From CAZDQL01 sp964507325 (GTDB lineage Bacteria > Planctomycetota > UBA1135 > GCA-002686595): a stretch of 23,731 nt of DNA. The notes under the pieces are model-generated. The model was not told the DNA's origin. It worked only from the letters and a program-made list of their open reading frames with translations, and ran no database searches. Location of the stretch: NCBI GenBank assembly GCA_964507325.1, contig CAZDQL010000100.1, positions 1 to 23,731 on the forward strand. Reading direction: 5' to 3'. This document shows positions 15,933-23,731 of this stretch, one piece after another; the stretch's first letter is position 1, and each line of letters opens with the position of its first letter. The position numbers and the translations under genes were made by a program.

Positions 15933-16957
15933 TGCTCACCTCCCGACTCGCTGCTCACGACTTCTGGACTGACGAGGTGACAGCGGCAGAAGCGCCCCGG
16001 TCGGACCTCGACCAGGGGCGGCTCCTCCTCCTCGCAGCCGTCGATGCGTTCGGAGCAGCGCTCCGAGAACTTGCACCCCTTGGGCATGTTCATGATGCTC
16101 GGCACGATCCCGGCGATCGTCTGCAGGCGCGCACTCTGCTCCTTCTTGCGGTCGGGGCGCGGCAGGGAGAGCAGCAGGCCGCGGGTGTAGGGGTGCAGCG
16201 GCTCGGCGAAGAGGGGGCCGACATCGGCCACCTCCTGGATCTTGCCGCCGTACATCACCGCCACCCGCTGGCAGGTCTCCGCCACCACCGCCAGGTCGTG
16301 GGTGATCAGCATGATCGAGGCGTCGCCGGTCTCCTTGCGCACGTCGAGCATCAGCTCCAGGATCTGGGCCTGGATCGTCACGTCCAACGCGGTGGTCGGC
16401 TCGTCGGCGATCAGGAGGGCGGGGTGCATCGCGAGCGCCATGGCGATCATCGCCCGCTGGCGCATCCCGCCGGAGAACTGGTGGGGGTAGTTCTTGAGGC
16501 GCGCCATCCCGTCCGGGATCCCCACCAGCTCGAGCATCTCGGCGGCGCGCACGCGCGCCTCGCGCTTGTCCATCTGCGTGTGGAAGCGGATCGCCTCCTT
16601 CAGCTGGAAGCCGATGGTGAAGACCGGATTGAGGGCGGTCATCGGCTCCTGGAAGATCATCGAGATGTCGCGGCCGCGGATCTCGCGCATCTCCTCGTAG
16701 GGGAGCTGCAGGAGCTCGCGCCCGCGGAAGGTGATCGTGCCGCCGACGATGTCCCCGGGAGGGTTGGGGATCAGTCGCATCACCGACAGGGCGGTGACCG
16801 ACTTGCCGCTCCCCGATTCACCCACCAGGCCGAAGACCTCGTTCTCGAAGATGTGGAAGCTGACGCCGTCGACCGCCTTGGCGGTGCGCCCCTCCACGTC
16901 GAAGTAGGTCCGGAGGTCTTTGACCTCGAGGAGCTTCTTGCTCGCTGATTCGCTCAT
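15929..16957 (-). CDS. Peptide ABC importer ATPase, OppD/DppD type
   Basis: The protein is 342 aa from the ATG at 16955-16957, four bases after the stop of the permease gene. There is no strong Shine-Dalgarno, so translational coupling is likely. Walker A is GESGSGKS (46-53), the Q-loop lies at IFQEP (101-105), the signature is SGGMRQR (162-168), Walker B is LLIADEP (181-187) and the switch His is 220. The C-terminal region has several Cys (KGCKFSERC, DGC, FCRC), again resembling the cluster-binding tail of Dpp-type ATPases. It pairs with the downstream ATPase, whose start codon overlaps its TGA. It drives import of peptides or peptide-like compounds at the inner membrane. Confidence 0.94.
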
Positions 16958-16961
16958 GGGA

Positions 16962-18359
16962 TTAGCGCAGCCTCGAGAAGACCTTGGGGTCGAACGCCTC
17001 GCGCACCGCCTCGCCGACCATCACCACCATGAAGAGGGTGCAGGCCAGGGCGATCACGGGGATCGTCACCAGGTGCGGGTAGTAGACGAAGTTCTCCAAC
17101 CCCATCCGCAGCAGTGCGCCCCAGCTCGGCGTGCCGCTCGGCAGGCCGAAGCCGAGGTAGTCGAGGCTCACCAGCGAGCTGATGTAGGCCACGATCCCGA
17201 AGGGGGCGAAGGTCACCACCGGTACCAGCGAGTTGGGCAGGATGTGCTTGGTGATGATCTTCCAGTCGGAGACCCCGGCGCCGATCGCCGCTTGCACGTA
17301 GTCCTTGGCCTTCTCCCGGTAGAACTCGCCGCGCACGTAGTAGGTGATGCCCAGCCAGCTGCGCAAGAGCATCAGCATGAAGGCCAGGATCAGGAAGGTG
17401 GGCGTGATCAGCGAGCCGATCAGCATGATCGTGAAGAGGAAGGGGATGCTGCCCCAGATCTCCACGATGCGCTGGGTCAGGATGTCGACCCAACCGCCGA
17501 AGTAGCCCTGGATGCCGCCCACCACCACTCCGACGGCGTAGCCGCAGGCCGCCACCAAGAGGGCGAAGGCGAGCGAGATGCGGAAGCCGTAGGCGAGCAG
17601 CACCAAGACGTCGCGCCCCGAGGGGGTCGTTCCCAGAGGTAGGTACTGGTCGAAATCGGGGACGTTCGGTGGTCGCTTCTCCAGGTCGTGCCGGAAGGTG
17701 TCGGGAGAGAAGGGGTAGAGCGTGGTCAGGATGTAGGCCTCGCCGTTCGCGATGCGCTCCTTCGCACCGGCCGCCACCTCGTAGTGGGCCTTGCGCTTGT
17801 CGTAGGTCGCCTTGCGCTGCTCGTAGCGCGCGATCTTGAACTCGGAGTCGTCGGGCCCCGGGGGATCGAGGGACTCGAAGCGCCCCTTGGCCTTCTCGAA
17901 GCGCTCCTGCGCATTCTCGATCGTCTCGTCGAGGACGTTCGGGTCCTTGCAGGCCCGGGCGAAGAGGGCGTAGTCGACCTCCGCGCTGCCGGGCTGCCCG
18001 AACTCGTTCTGTGGGACGAAGGTCGTCAGGTTGGTGAAGAAGAGCGCCTTGTTGGCCCAGTCCTTGACCGCGGGACAGGCCCAGTTGCTCCCGTAGCGGA
18101 TGAAGAGCGGCTTCTCGTTCACGATCACCTCCAAGAAGAGAGAGATCACGAACAGCACCGAGAGGGTCGTGAAGGACCAATAACCGCGTTTGATGCGCTT
18201 GAAGCGCGTTATGCGCTTGGCGGTGATCGGCGTCAGCTTCATGCGGAAGCCGAAGAGGCGCGCGATGCGCGTGAAGATCCACGGGATCATCCTGCGCGTC
18301 AAAAGGGTGCCCAGCACCAGCACCGCGGCGATGTAGATCAGTGTTGCGACGGTTCCCAT
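16962..18359 (-). CDS. YejE-like ABC importer permease with extra helix and enlarged periplasmic insert
   Basis: The protein is 465 aa from the ATG at 18357-18359, with AGGGAGA upstream. The core is a binding-protein-dependent permease. A helix at ~62-80 follows the basic segment RFKRIKRGYWSF, as in YejE. The permease domain (~248-455) starts LGTTPSGRDVLVLLAYGFRIS and contains the ATPase-contact EAA loop at ~346-376. Two features are unusual. An additional N-terminal helix (residues 5-22) precedes the normal start. The periplasmic region between the first core helix and the permease domain spans ~163 residues, including a charged, probably coiled-coil stretch (~142-205, rich in E, K, R, A, with ERFEKAKGRFE and YEQRKATYDKRK). 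YejE of E. coli is about 340 aa. The insert may contact the binding protein or cell wall. Confidence 0.92.
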   Translation of the reverse strand: MGTVATLIYIAAVLVLGTLLTRRMIPWIFTRIARLFGFRMKLTPITAKRITRFKRIKRGYWSFTTLSVLFVISLFLEVIVNEKPLFIRYGSNWACPAVKDWANKALFFTNLTTFVPQNEFGQPGSAEVDYALFARACKDPNVLDETIENAQERFEKAKGRFESLDPPGPDDSEFKIARYEQRKATYDKRKAHYEVAAGAKERIANGEAYILTTLYPFSPDTFRHDLEKRPPNVPDFDQYLPLGTTPSGRDVLVLLAYGFRISLAFALLVAACGYAVGVVVGGIQGYFGGWVDILTQRIVEIWGSIPFLFTIMLIGSLITPTFLILAFMLMLLRSWLGITYYVRGEFYREKAKDYVQAAIGAGVSDWKIITKHILPNSLVPVVTFAPFGIVAYISSLVSLDYLGFGLPSGTPSWGALLRMGLENFVYYPHLVTIPVIALACTLFMVVMVGEAVREAFDPKVFSRLR

Positions 18360-18378
18360 CAGCAGTTCTCCCTGGCCC

Positions 18379-19476
18379 TCAACTGAAGCGAACGCGCGGG
18401 TCGACCAGCGCGAGCACCAGGTCCGAGATGATGTTGCCCGTCAGACGGATCAGGATGGCGATCGTCAGGATCCCCATCAGCACCGGGTAGTCGCGCTCGA
18501 TCAGTGAATCGAAACCGAGCAAGCCCATCCCCGGGATGTTGCAGGTCTTCTCGATCAGGAAGGAACCCGCCAGGATCAAGCCGATGGCGTGCCCCACCCC
18601 GACGCAGATCGGGATCAGGGAGTTGCGCAGGGCGTGGATGAAGATCACGCGCCGCTCCGGCAGCCCCTTGGCGAAGGCGGTCCTGACGTAGTCGCTGCCC
18701 AGGTTGTCGAGCAGGCTATTCTTCATCAGGATCGTCATCGCGGCGAAGCTGGCCATCATGTAGGCGATCACCGGGATGATGGTGTGGGAGATCTGGTCCT
18801 TGATACACCACCAGGTCTCCCCCTTCTCCCACATCTCGCTCCAGTTCTCGGAGCGGAACTCACCCAGTGGGAAGAGGTTCGCTCCGTAGTGGTCGGTGGC
18901 GAAGAGCAGCATCAACGAGAGCGCGGCCACGAAGCCCGGGACCGAGTACCCCAGGAAGACCGCGATCGAAGTCCCGGTGTCGAAGACGCTGCGGTGTTTC
19001 AGCGCCTTGAACACCCCCAGTGGGATGCACACCAACCAGGACGCCAGGTAGCCGATCAGGCCGAAGTAGATCGAAATGTGGAAACGGCCGATGATCTCCC
19101 CCAAGACCGGCTTGCTGTATTTGTACGACTTGCCGAAGTCCCCCTCGACGATCCCGCTGAACTTCCCGCCCTTCTGTTCGTCGGGCCAGAGGCCCAGCCA
19201 GACCAGGTAGCCGATGACGATCGGCTTGTCGAGCTTGTAGTACCTCTGCAGTTGTTCGAGTGCTTCCGGAGTGAGGTCGAGCTCCTCACCGGTATCCATC
19301 ACGCTCACTCCCCCGCCACCCTCCTGGGCCTGGGCGCTCAGCAACTGCATGCGCGCCCGCTCGATCGGACCCCCGGGGGCGGTGCGGATGATCGTGTAGA
19401 CCATCAGCGTGATGAAGAGGAAGGTGACCGGCACCAACAGCAAGCGCCGGATGAAGTAGCTCACCATGCCGTGCAT
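18379..19476 (-). CDS. YejB/OppB-like ABC importer permease
   Basis: The protein is 365 aa from the ATG at 19474-19476. AGGAG seven bases upstream supports it over the ATG three codons later. The first helix (YFIRRLLLVPVTFLFITLMV, 7-26) is followed by TIIRTAPGGP, standard for OppB/DppB/YejB permeases. A periplasmic segment (~35-130) holds the GDFGKSY motif typical of the family. The permease domain (~133-357) has the EAA loop at ~253-284 (NSLLDNLGSDYVRTAFAKGL) and ends with the conserved DLVLALVDPRVRF. About six helices are visible. It forms the membrane channel with the YejE-like permease, whose gene starts 19 bases downstream. Confidence 0.94.
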   Translation of the reverse strand: MHGMVSYFIRRLLLVPVTFLFITLMVYTIIRTAPGGPIERARMQLLSAQAQEGGGGVSVMDTGEELDLTPEALEQLQRYYKLDKPIVIGYLVWLGLWPDEQKGGKFSGIVEGDFGKSYKYSKPVLGEIIGRFHISIYFGLIGYLASWLVCIPLGVFKALKHRSVFDTGTSIAVFLGYSVPGFVAALSLMLLFATDHYGANLFPLGEFRSENWSEMWEKGETWWCIKDQISHTIIPVIAYMMASFAAMTILMKNSLLDNLGSDYVRTAFAKGLPERRVIFIHALRNSLIPICVGVGHAIGLILAGSFLIEKTCNIPGMGLLGFDSLIERDYPVLMGILTIAILIRLTGNIISDLVLALVDPRVRFS

Positions 19477-19512
19477 GGACGCGCTCCTGGCTGGGGATCC
19501 ACGGAGACGGGA

Positions 19513-19538
19513 GGAGGGCGGCTCGTCGGCCGCCCTCC
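19513..19538 (-). terminator. Intercistronic hairpin after the binding-protein gene
   Basis: A perfect 10-bp inverted repeat (GGAGGGCGGC / GCCGCCCTCC) with a 6-base loop lies 9 bases after the binding-protein stop and 36 bases before the permease start. There is no T-tract. Such hairpins commonly stabilise the upstream mRNA segment or partly terminate, giving more binding protein than permease. Confidence 0.55.
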
Positions 19539-19547
19539 CCTATGGGT

Positions 19548-21452
19548 CTACTGCTTCCAATCCGCCCAGGGGTAGTGGACCACCTCGCCCTGGGGCAACT
19601 TGCTGCCGTCTTTCATGGCGGCATCCAGGGCCTCGATCTTCTCCGGGTCCCACCACCAGTAGGAGAGAATCTCCCAATCGTGGTACTGGCCGGTGCGCGA
19701 CCAATACGTCTTCGGATGACCGAAACGGTTCCAGTAGAGAATCCGCTCGAAGTTCGCGTACCACCCCAACGCGTAGGGATACTGCTGGAAGACCAGCTCA
19801 TCGATCCTGCGCGTGATCTTCTTCTGCTCCTCGCGGTCGAAAGTGACGTCGTAGAGCTCGAGCAGCTTGTCGACCTCCTCGCTCTTGAAGCCCGGGATGT
19901 TGTTGTTCTGGGGCTTGTCCGCCAACACGGAGGACCAGGAGGTGCGCGGGTTGGGGAAGAGCAGGGCGTTCCACGGTTGGAAGTGGATCTTGAACTGGCG
20001 CTCACCGATCTTCTTGATCAGCGAGGCGGCGTCCATCAGCTTCAAGTTGAGCTTGATCCCGGCGTCCTCGTAGTCCTCTTGGACCACCAGCCAGATCCGT
20101 TCCCAACTCTGGGTGCTGTAGACCAGGGTGAGCTCGAAGCGCTCGCCGTCGGGCCCGATCAGAAAGCCGTCGTCGTCACGCTCCTTGTAGCCGGCCTCCC
20201 ACAGGAGCTCCTCGGCCAGGTCGGGATCGAAGCGGAGCTTCTCGTTGTCCTCCCCGTTCCCCCAGTCCCGGCCCGGGATGTAGGAGTCGAGCATCTCGTA
20301 CTCCTCGAAGAAGAGCTTCTCGTTCAGCCGCTCCCGGTTGAAGAGGTGCGCAAAGGCCTTGCGCACGCGGATGTCGTCGAAGGGGGGCCTGCGCATGTTC
20401 ATCACGATGCCCTGGAACCCCTCGGGTGCCTGGTTGTAGATCTTGCGCCGCTGCACCCACCCCTGAACCACCGCCGGCTCCTTGGGCACCTCCTCGGCCC
20501 AACGCTGGGCGCGCGCGATGCGGTAGTGGTCGAACTCGCCGGCCAGGAACTTCTGGTAGAGCAGCTCCTGATCGCGCACCACGGTGAACTTCAGCTTCTT
20601 GAAGTTGAAGGAGTGCTTCGCCCAACGCTCGTCCTTGGCCCACCAGTCGTCGCGCCGGGTCAGAGTCAGCGACTGCCCCTCCTTGAGGTCTTCCTCCAAC
20701 ATGTGATAGGGGCCCGACCCGGGGATCCACTCCCAGTTGTAGCGCTCGAGATACTCCTCCCCCGGGATCATGATGCGCTCTTTGGGATAGACCTTCAGTG
20801 CGGGCCCGCCGAAGTACAGGAAGAGCCGCCAGTTGAGCGTCTTCGTGGTCACCTTGATGGTGCGCTCGTCGACGACCACCGGCTCCTCGTACTGCGAGAA
20901 GACCAGCACGTTGGAGGGGTCGCTGCGGTCCTCCTGCACCTTGTGCCACCAGGAGGCGTAGACGTCCTCCGCCGTGACCGGCGACCCGTCGGAGAAGCGC
21001 GCCTTGGGGTCGATACGGAACCAGAAGGTCTGCGTCCCGCTCTTGAAGTCCGTCTGGATGCGCCACTCGTCGGCCAGCCGTCCGATGAACTCCTCGGTGT
21101 CGTAGTGGATCCCGATCAGGCTCTCGTAGATCAGGTCGTGCAGGGTCGTGGTCTGCACCAGGCGGGAGTTGGGACCGTCGACGCGCAACGTCGGCGGGAA
21201 GGTCTGCCACCACACCTTCAGCGGCCGATCCTGCAAGGCCCGCTTGGCATTGGGGCTACCCGGAATCGGGAACTCCGTGCCGTCGCTCTGCCAGCCGGTG
21301 TCTTCGCTGGGTCGCGAGGAGAACGCCGCCTCTCCTTCGACCTGCGCCTCCAGGGGAGGAGTGCTGACCCCTGCGACGAGACCCAGTGCGAGCGAGCCTC
21401 TCCAGATACTTCGCCCCACTGCGCGAAGACTATTCAGCCGCCGTGATGCCAT
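19548..21452 (-). CDS. YejA-like extracellular peptide-binding protein of the ABC importer
   Basis: The protein is 634 aa from the ATG at 21450-21452, with GGAGG six bases upstream (21463-21459). A signal peptide is visible at residues 1-~36 (basic start, then SLALGLVAGVS, ending LEAQ). No lipobox Cys is seen. The remainder is family 5 solute-binding protein: LHDLIYESLIG near the N-terminus, ARFSDGSPVTAEDV, GSGPYHM and a C-terminal WWWDPEK. The NFKKLKF, EFDHYRIARAQRWA and RRPPFDDIRVRKAFAHLF segments resemble YejA more than OppA. YejA-type systems import oligopeptides, and in E. coli microcin C. Here the ligand is probably a peptide. It is the first gene of a five-gene operon, about 65 bases downstream of a likely promoter and stem-loop. 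Confidence 0.93.
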   Translation of the reverse strand: MASRRLNSLRAVGRSIWRGSLALGLVAGVSTPPLEAQVEGEAAFSSRPSEDTGWQSDGTEFPIPGSPNAKRALQDRPLKVWWQTFPPTLRVDGPNSRLVQTTTLHDLIYESLIGIHYDTEEFIGRLADEWRIQTDFKSGTQTFWFRIDPKARFSDGSPVTAEDVYASWWHKVQEDRSDPSNVLVFSQYEEPVVVDERTIKVTTKTLNWRLFLYFGGPALKVYPKERIMIPGEEYLERYNWEWIPGSGPYHMLEEDLKEGQSLTLTRRDDWWAKDERWAKHSFNFKKLKFTVVRDQELLYQKFLAGEFDHYRIARAQRWAEEVPKEPAVVQGWVQRRKIYNQAPEGFQGIVMNMRRPPFDDIRVRKAFAHLFNRERLNEKLFFEEYEMLDSYIPGRDWGNGEDNEKLRFDPDLAEELLWEAGYKERDDDGFLIGPDGERFELTLVYSTQSWERIWLVVQEDYEDAGIKLNLKLMDAASLIKKIGERQFKIHFQPWNALLFPNPRTSWSSVLADKPQNNNIPGFKSEEVDKLLELYDVTFDREEQKKITRRIDELVFQQYPYALGWYANFERILYWNRFGHPKTYWSRTGQYHDWEILSYWWWDPEKIEALDAAMKDGSKLPQGEVVHYPWADWKQ

Positions 21453-21477
21453 CGGAAACCTCCAGATGTCGAGTTGC

Positions 21478-21509
21478 GGTTCGGTACCCCTCAGGGGCAA
21501 GACCGAACC
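21478..21509 (-). promoter_or_regulatory. Stem-loop in the 5' leader of the importer operon
   Basis: An 8-bp outer stem (GGTTCGGT / ACCGAACC) encloses an inner CCCC-TCA-GGGG stem with a small internal loop. It lies 25 bases upstream of the binding-protein start and close to the predicted transcript 5' end. It could protect the mRNA or act as a regulatory element. It does not match a riboswitch I recognise. Confidence 0.45.
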
Positions 21510-21524
21510 AAGATCGGGGGAAGT

Positions 21525-21552
21525 AGCGTAGACGGAGCCCCCCCTCCGTCAA
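21525..21552 (-). promoter_or_regulatory. Sigma-70-like promoter of the peptide importer operon
   Basis: On the minus strand TTGACG (21552-21547) is followed after 16 bases by TACGCT (21530-21525). The -35 matches the consensus at five of six bases and the -10 at the three most important ones. Transcription would begin near 21517, giving a leader of about 65 bases. The -35 falls in the loop of the GC-rich inverted repeat at 21538-21563. Confidence 0.5.
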
Positions 21553-21576
21553 GGGAGGGGGGGGGCGATGCCCCCC
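21538..21576. repeat. Overlapping, mutually exclusive GC-only inverted repeats
   Basis: Two inverted repeats share bases. One is a 10-bp stem, CCCCCCCTCC / GGAGGGGGGG (21538-21547 with 21554-21563). The other is a 7-bp stem, GGGGGGC / GCCCCCC (21560-21566 with 21570-21576). They lie between the PQQ-repeat gene end and the importer operon. They may terminate transcription arriving from the PQQ-repeat gene, though no T-tract follows. Confidence 0.6.
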
Positions 21577-21590
21577 TGGTCCAGTGTGCG

Positions 21591-21613
21591 TAGGGGACCT
21601 TTCCGATCCCCTA
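21591..21613 (-). terminator. Hairpin after the PQQ-repeat gene
   Basis: TAGGGGA / TCCCCTA is a perfect 7-bp stem with a 9-base loop, beginning 8 bases after the stop of the PQQ-repeat gene. There is no T-tract; together with the repeats at 21538-21576 it could end the Gfo/Idh-PQQ transcript. Confidence 0.4.
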
Positions 21614-21621
21614 GCGGTGGC

Positions 21622-22986
21622 TCAGCGCGGGTCGCTGCCGATGGCGACGACGTGGCTCCGCGTGCGGAACACCAGAGCACCACTGGCGATGGCCGGGGTC
21701 GCCATGCAGATCTCGGAAAGGGAGTTCTCGCCCACGGCTTCGAGCTCGGCGCCCGCACGACGCACGAACACCTCACCCTCCTCGCTGGTGAAGTAGAGCT
21801 TCCCATCCCCCGCGACCGGCGACGCGGAGAAACCGACACCGCCGCTGCCGAGGCGATGGCGGGCGAGCCGCTCTCCCGTCTCGACATCGAGGACCGTGAC
21901 GATCCCACTCGTGGAACAGAGATAGAGCAGGCCGCGGTAGACGATCGGCGTCTGGATGTAGTTGCCGACCCCGGCCTGCATCCAGGCCACCTGCTCCCCC
22001 GGGTCGTCCGGTTGCGCGAGCGGCAAGTCGCCCAGCGCCGAGCGCCACACCGCGAAGACCGGCTTCTGCGAGTGGTTGGCGAGGAGGGGGCGATGGTTGC
22101 TCGTCAAGAAGAGGAAGTCGTCGGTGACGATCGGCGCCGGAACGGGCAAGCCGCCGCCCCCCGCCATGCGCCAGATCTCCTCGCCGTCCTCCAGGGCGTA
22201 GGCGCCCATGTGCTTGCAGCCGTTGACGACGATCTGCCAGGCACCGTTCTCGTGGATCGCCGTCGGCGTCGCCCAACTGGTCGTGTCGTCGCGGCTGACG
22301 CGCCAGGCGAGCTCGCCGCTCTCGACGTCCCAGACGCCCAGGAAGGGATCGGTCTTGACGTCCGCCTGCACCACCACTTTCCCATCCGCGACGATCGGCG
22401 AGCTGGCGTAGCCCCAGTGCAGCTCCGTCCCGTTGTGGGGGCCCACGTCCAGATCCCCCAGGTCGACCTGCCAGCGGAGATCGCCGGCGACGTCGTAGCA
22501 GAACATCCCCTCGGACCCGAAGACTGCCACCACGTGCCGGCCGTCGGTCACCGGGGTCGAGTCGACGTGCGTGGCCTTGGTGTGGCGCGGGAAGGAGGGG
22601 ACCACGCGCGCGGCGGTGCGCACCCACAGGGGGCGGCCCTCCTTCAGGTCCAGGCACCAGAGCTGGTAGGCGTGCTCGACCATGTCCTCGGCGGAGTCCC
22701 CCGCTCCGTAGAGGCCGACGATCAGCTCGCTCTCACCGCCCTTGGGGACGGCGGTGGCGATGAAGACGCGATCGCCCCAGACCACCGGGGAGGCGTGGGA
22801 GAGGCCCGGGATGGGTGTGCGCCAGCGCACGCCTTGGCCCTCGGCCACGTCCCACTCCTCGGGGAGCTCGTGGGTGTCCGCCACCCCCGCGGCGGCGGCA
22901 CCGCGGAACTGGGGCCAATCGACGCCGGGGCGCGGATTCTCCGGGGTCTGCAGGATGAGGGTCGTGAGAGCGATGGAGAGGATCAT
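21622..22986 (-). CDS. Exported PQQ-type beta-propeller repeat protein
   Basis: The protein is 454 aa from the ATG at 22984-22986, with GGGAG eight bases upstream. A very short hydrophobic leader (MILSIALTTLILQ) lacks the usual basic residues. WPQFRG (24-29), the typical start of planctomycete outer-membrane-biogenesis/PQQ-like proteins, follows. Propeller blades recur with patterns such as HASPVVWGDRVFIAT (64-78), STPVTDGRHVVAVFG, GYASSPIVADGKVVV (192-206), YIQTPIVYRGLLYL and ASPVAGDGKLYFTS (388-401), each followed by a D-x-x-x-G-x-x-x-W type turn. Quinone-binding residues of true PQQ dehydrogenases are not evident, so catalysis is doubtful; a BamB-like scaffold or carbohydrate-binding role is as likely. 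It starts 2 bases after the Gfo/Idh/MocA gene and is cotranscribed with it. Confidence 0.88.
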   Translation of the reverse strand: MILSIALTTLILQTPENPRPGVDWPQFRGAAAAGVADTHELPEEWDVAEGQGVRWRTPIPGLSHASPVVWGDRVFIATAVPKGGESELIVGLYGAGDSAEDMVEHAYQLWCLDLKEGRPLWVRTAARVVPSFPRHTKATHVDSTPVTDGRHVVAVFGSEGMFCYDVAGDLRWQVDLGDLDVGPHNGTELHWGYASSPIVADGKVVVQADVKTDPFLGVWDVESGELAWRVSRDDTTSWATPTAIHENGAWQIVVNGCKHMGAYALEDGEEIWRMAGGGGLPVPAPIVTDDFLFLTSNHRPLLANHSQKPVFAVWRSALGDLPLAQPDDPGEQVAWMQAGVGNYIQTPIVYRGLLYLCSTSGIVTVLDVETGERLARHRLGSGGVGFSASPVAGDGKLYFTSEEGEVFVRRAGAELEAVGENSLSEICMATPAIASGALVFRTRSHVVAIGSDPR

Positions 22987-22988
22987 GG

Positions 22989-23731
22989 CTACAGCTCCCA
23001 CCCTTCCCGGTATTCGCGCATCAGCAGCTCGTCGGCGGCGGTATTGCCGGTCGTACCCTTCTTCGCATCCCAGTCGATGGCGCCTTCCTTCCCGGCGCGG
23101 AAGGCGACGTTGCCGAGCACGACCGTCAACGCCAGATCCCCCGAGTAGTCGAAGTTGCAGGTCGTGGGCGTGCCGCTCTTGATCGCATCGGTCCACTCCC
23201 GGTAGTGCCCGACGGAGGCGGGGATCGTCGGCTCCGGTGGTTCGAAGTCCTGGAAGCGTTGCAGCGGTTGCAGAACCCGCCGACCGTAGTCGCACTGGAG
23301 CTCCCCCTCGCTGCCGATGAAGCGCACCCCGCTGCCGAAGCCCTTGTCGCGGAACTCCTGCGCCGCGCGCCCGTCTGCCCAGTGGACGACTACATCGCGC
23401 TCACCCACCTGGTGCGTGAAGCTCACCCGTATCCAGCCCGGGGTCCCGTCGGGGTGCAGCTCGGGGCCCTTCGCCTCGACATGCTTCGGCTGACCGAGCC
23501 CCAGCGCCCAGTGCACCACGTCCATGTAGTGGCACGCCATGTCCCCCAGGGTGCCGGTCCCGTACTCCCAAAAGCGGCGCCAGTTGGCGGGGTGCAGGCC
23601 GTCGCAGTAGGGGCGCTCCGCCACCGGACCCTGCCAAAGATCCCAGTCCAGGTGCGCGGGGGGTTCCTTCGCGCTTCCGAAGCGACCGTCCCCCCAGCTC
23701 TTGCCGACCCACACGTGGGCCTCGCTCACCT
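22989..23731 (-). CDS. Gfo/Idh/MocA family oxidoreductase, C-terminal part
   Basis: The gene runs off the right edge; the last ~247 residues are present. The N-terminal Rossmann domain that binds NAD(P) and the signal sequence often found in this planctomycete group are outside. Visible are AHVWVGKSWG, PANWRRFWEYGTGTLGDMACHYMDVVHWAL (in outline, about residues 48-77 of the visible part), which carries the conserved GDM-x-CH segment, and the closing 'LGNVAFRAGKEGAIDWD' region. A GTG near the edge (23727-23729) is an internal Val codon in the family pattern, not a start. The family oxidises or reduces sugars and derivatives; some members make 3-keto sugars, and others hydrolyse glycosides by NAD-dependent redox. 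It is cotranscribed with the PQQ-repeat protein. Confidence 0.92.
   Translation of the reverse strand, partial: VSEAHVWVGKSWGDGRFGSAKEPPAHLDWDLWQGPVAERPYCDGLHPANWRRFWEYGTGTLGDMACHYMDVVHWALGLGQPKHVEAKGPELHPDGTPGWIRVSFTHQVGERDVVVHWADGRAAQEFRDKGFGSGVRFIGSEGELQCDYGRRVLQPLQRFQDFEPPEPTIPASVGHYREWTDAIKSGTPTTCNFDYSGDLALTVVLGNVAFRAGKEGAIDWDAKKGTTGNTAADELLMREYREGWEL

Noticed and set aside
19542..21446. Long plus-strand open frame opposite the peptide-binding protein gene
   Set aside because: Antisense shadow; the minus-strand reading has a signal peptide, ribosome binding site and family motifs.

Overview
The window is a GC-rich, gene-dense bacterial segment. The protein families point to the phylum Planctomycetota: a sulfatase, DUF1080 domains, a secreted PQQ-type beta-propeller protein, a Gfo/Idh/MocA oxidoreductase, a prenyltransferase/squalene-oxidase-repeat protein and an ExbD-like membrane protein. 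This is an inference from gene content and style. There is no rRNA or other taxonomic marker. I saw no tRNA, CRISPR array, insertion sequence, integrase or phage gene.

Layout. Positions 1-211 (minus) hold the start of a proline-rich secreted protein whose frame breaks at an 11-base homopolymer. Positions 424-1605 (plus) encode a five-helix membrane protein with two ExbD-like periplasmic segments. From 1615 to 9337 lie three large exported multidomain hydrolases and a radical SAM/SPASM enzyme: a DUF1080-DUF1080-PhoD-like protein (minus), a divergently transcribed sulfatase-SGNH fusion (plus), the radical SAM gene (minus) and an alpha/beta-hydrolase-SGNH fusion (plus). An AHSA1/SRPBCC protein and a THUMP-type RNA methyltransferase follow closely (9360-11005, plus). 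A convergent prenyltransferase-repeat protein occupies 11007-12299.

Positions 12465-14866 (plus) form a compact three-gene operon of FabG-like reductase, SCP2-type thiolase and DUF35 Zn-ribbon/OB-fold protein. This looks like a dedicated 3-ketoacyl-CoA module. Opposite to it, 21452-14886 (minus) is a five-gene peptide ABC importer resembling YejABEF, with the dual ATPase split into two proteins. It has a recognisable promoter and a structured leader. At the right edge (23731-21622, minus) a Gfo/Idh/MocA oxidoreductase, cut by the window, is followed after 2 bases by the secreted PQQ-repeat protein.

The secreted hydrolases would strip sulfate, acyl and phosphate groups and cleave modified glycosides outside the cytoplasm. 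DUF1080 and Gfo/Idh/MocA proteins could both serve 3-keto-sugar chemistry, and the peptide importer adds a second nutrient route. Gene ends are extremely tight: two convergent pairs are separated by 1 and 9 bases, and a third shares a CTAG that forms both stop codons. The points most worth following up are the reductase-thiolase-DUF35 operon, the multidomain hydrolase fusions, the enlarged YejE-like permease, the frame-breaking homopolymer and the hairpin-rich region upstream of the importer.
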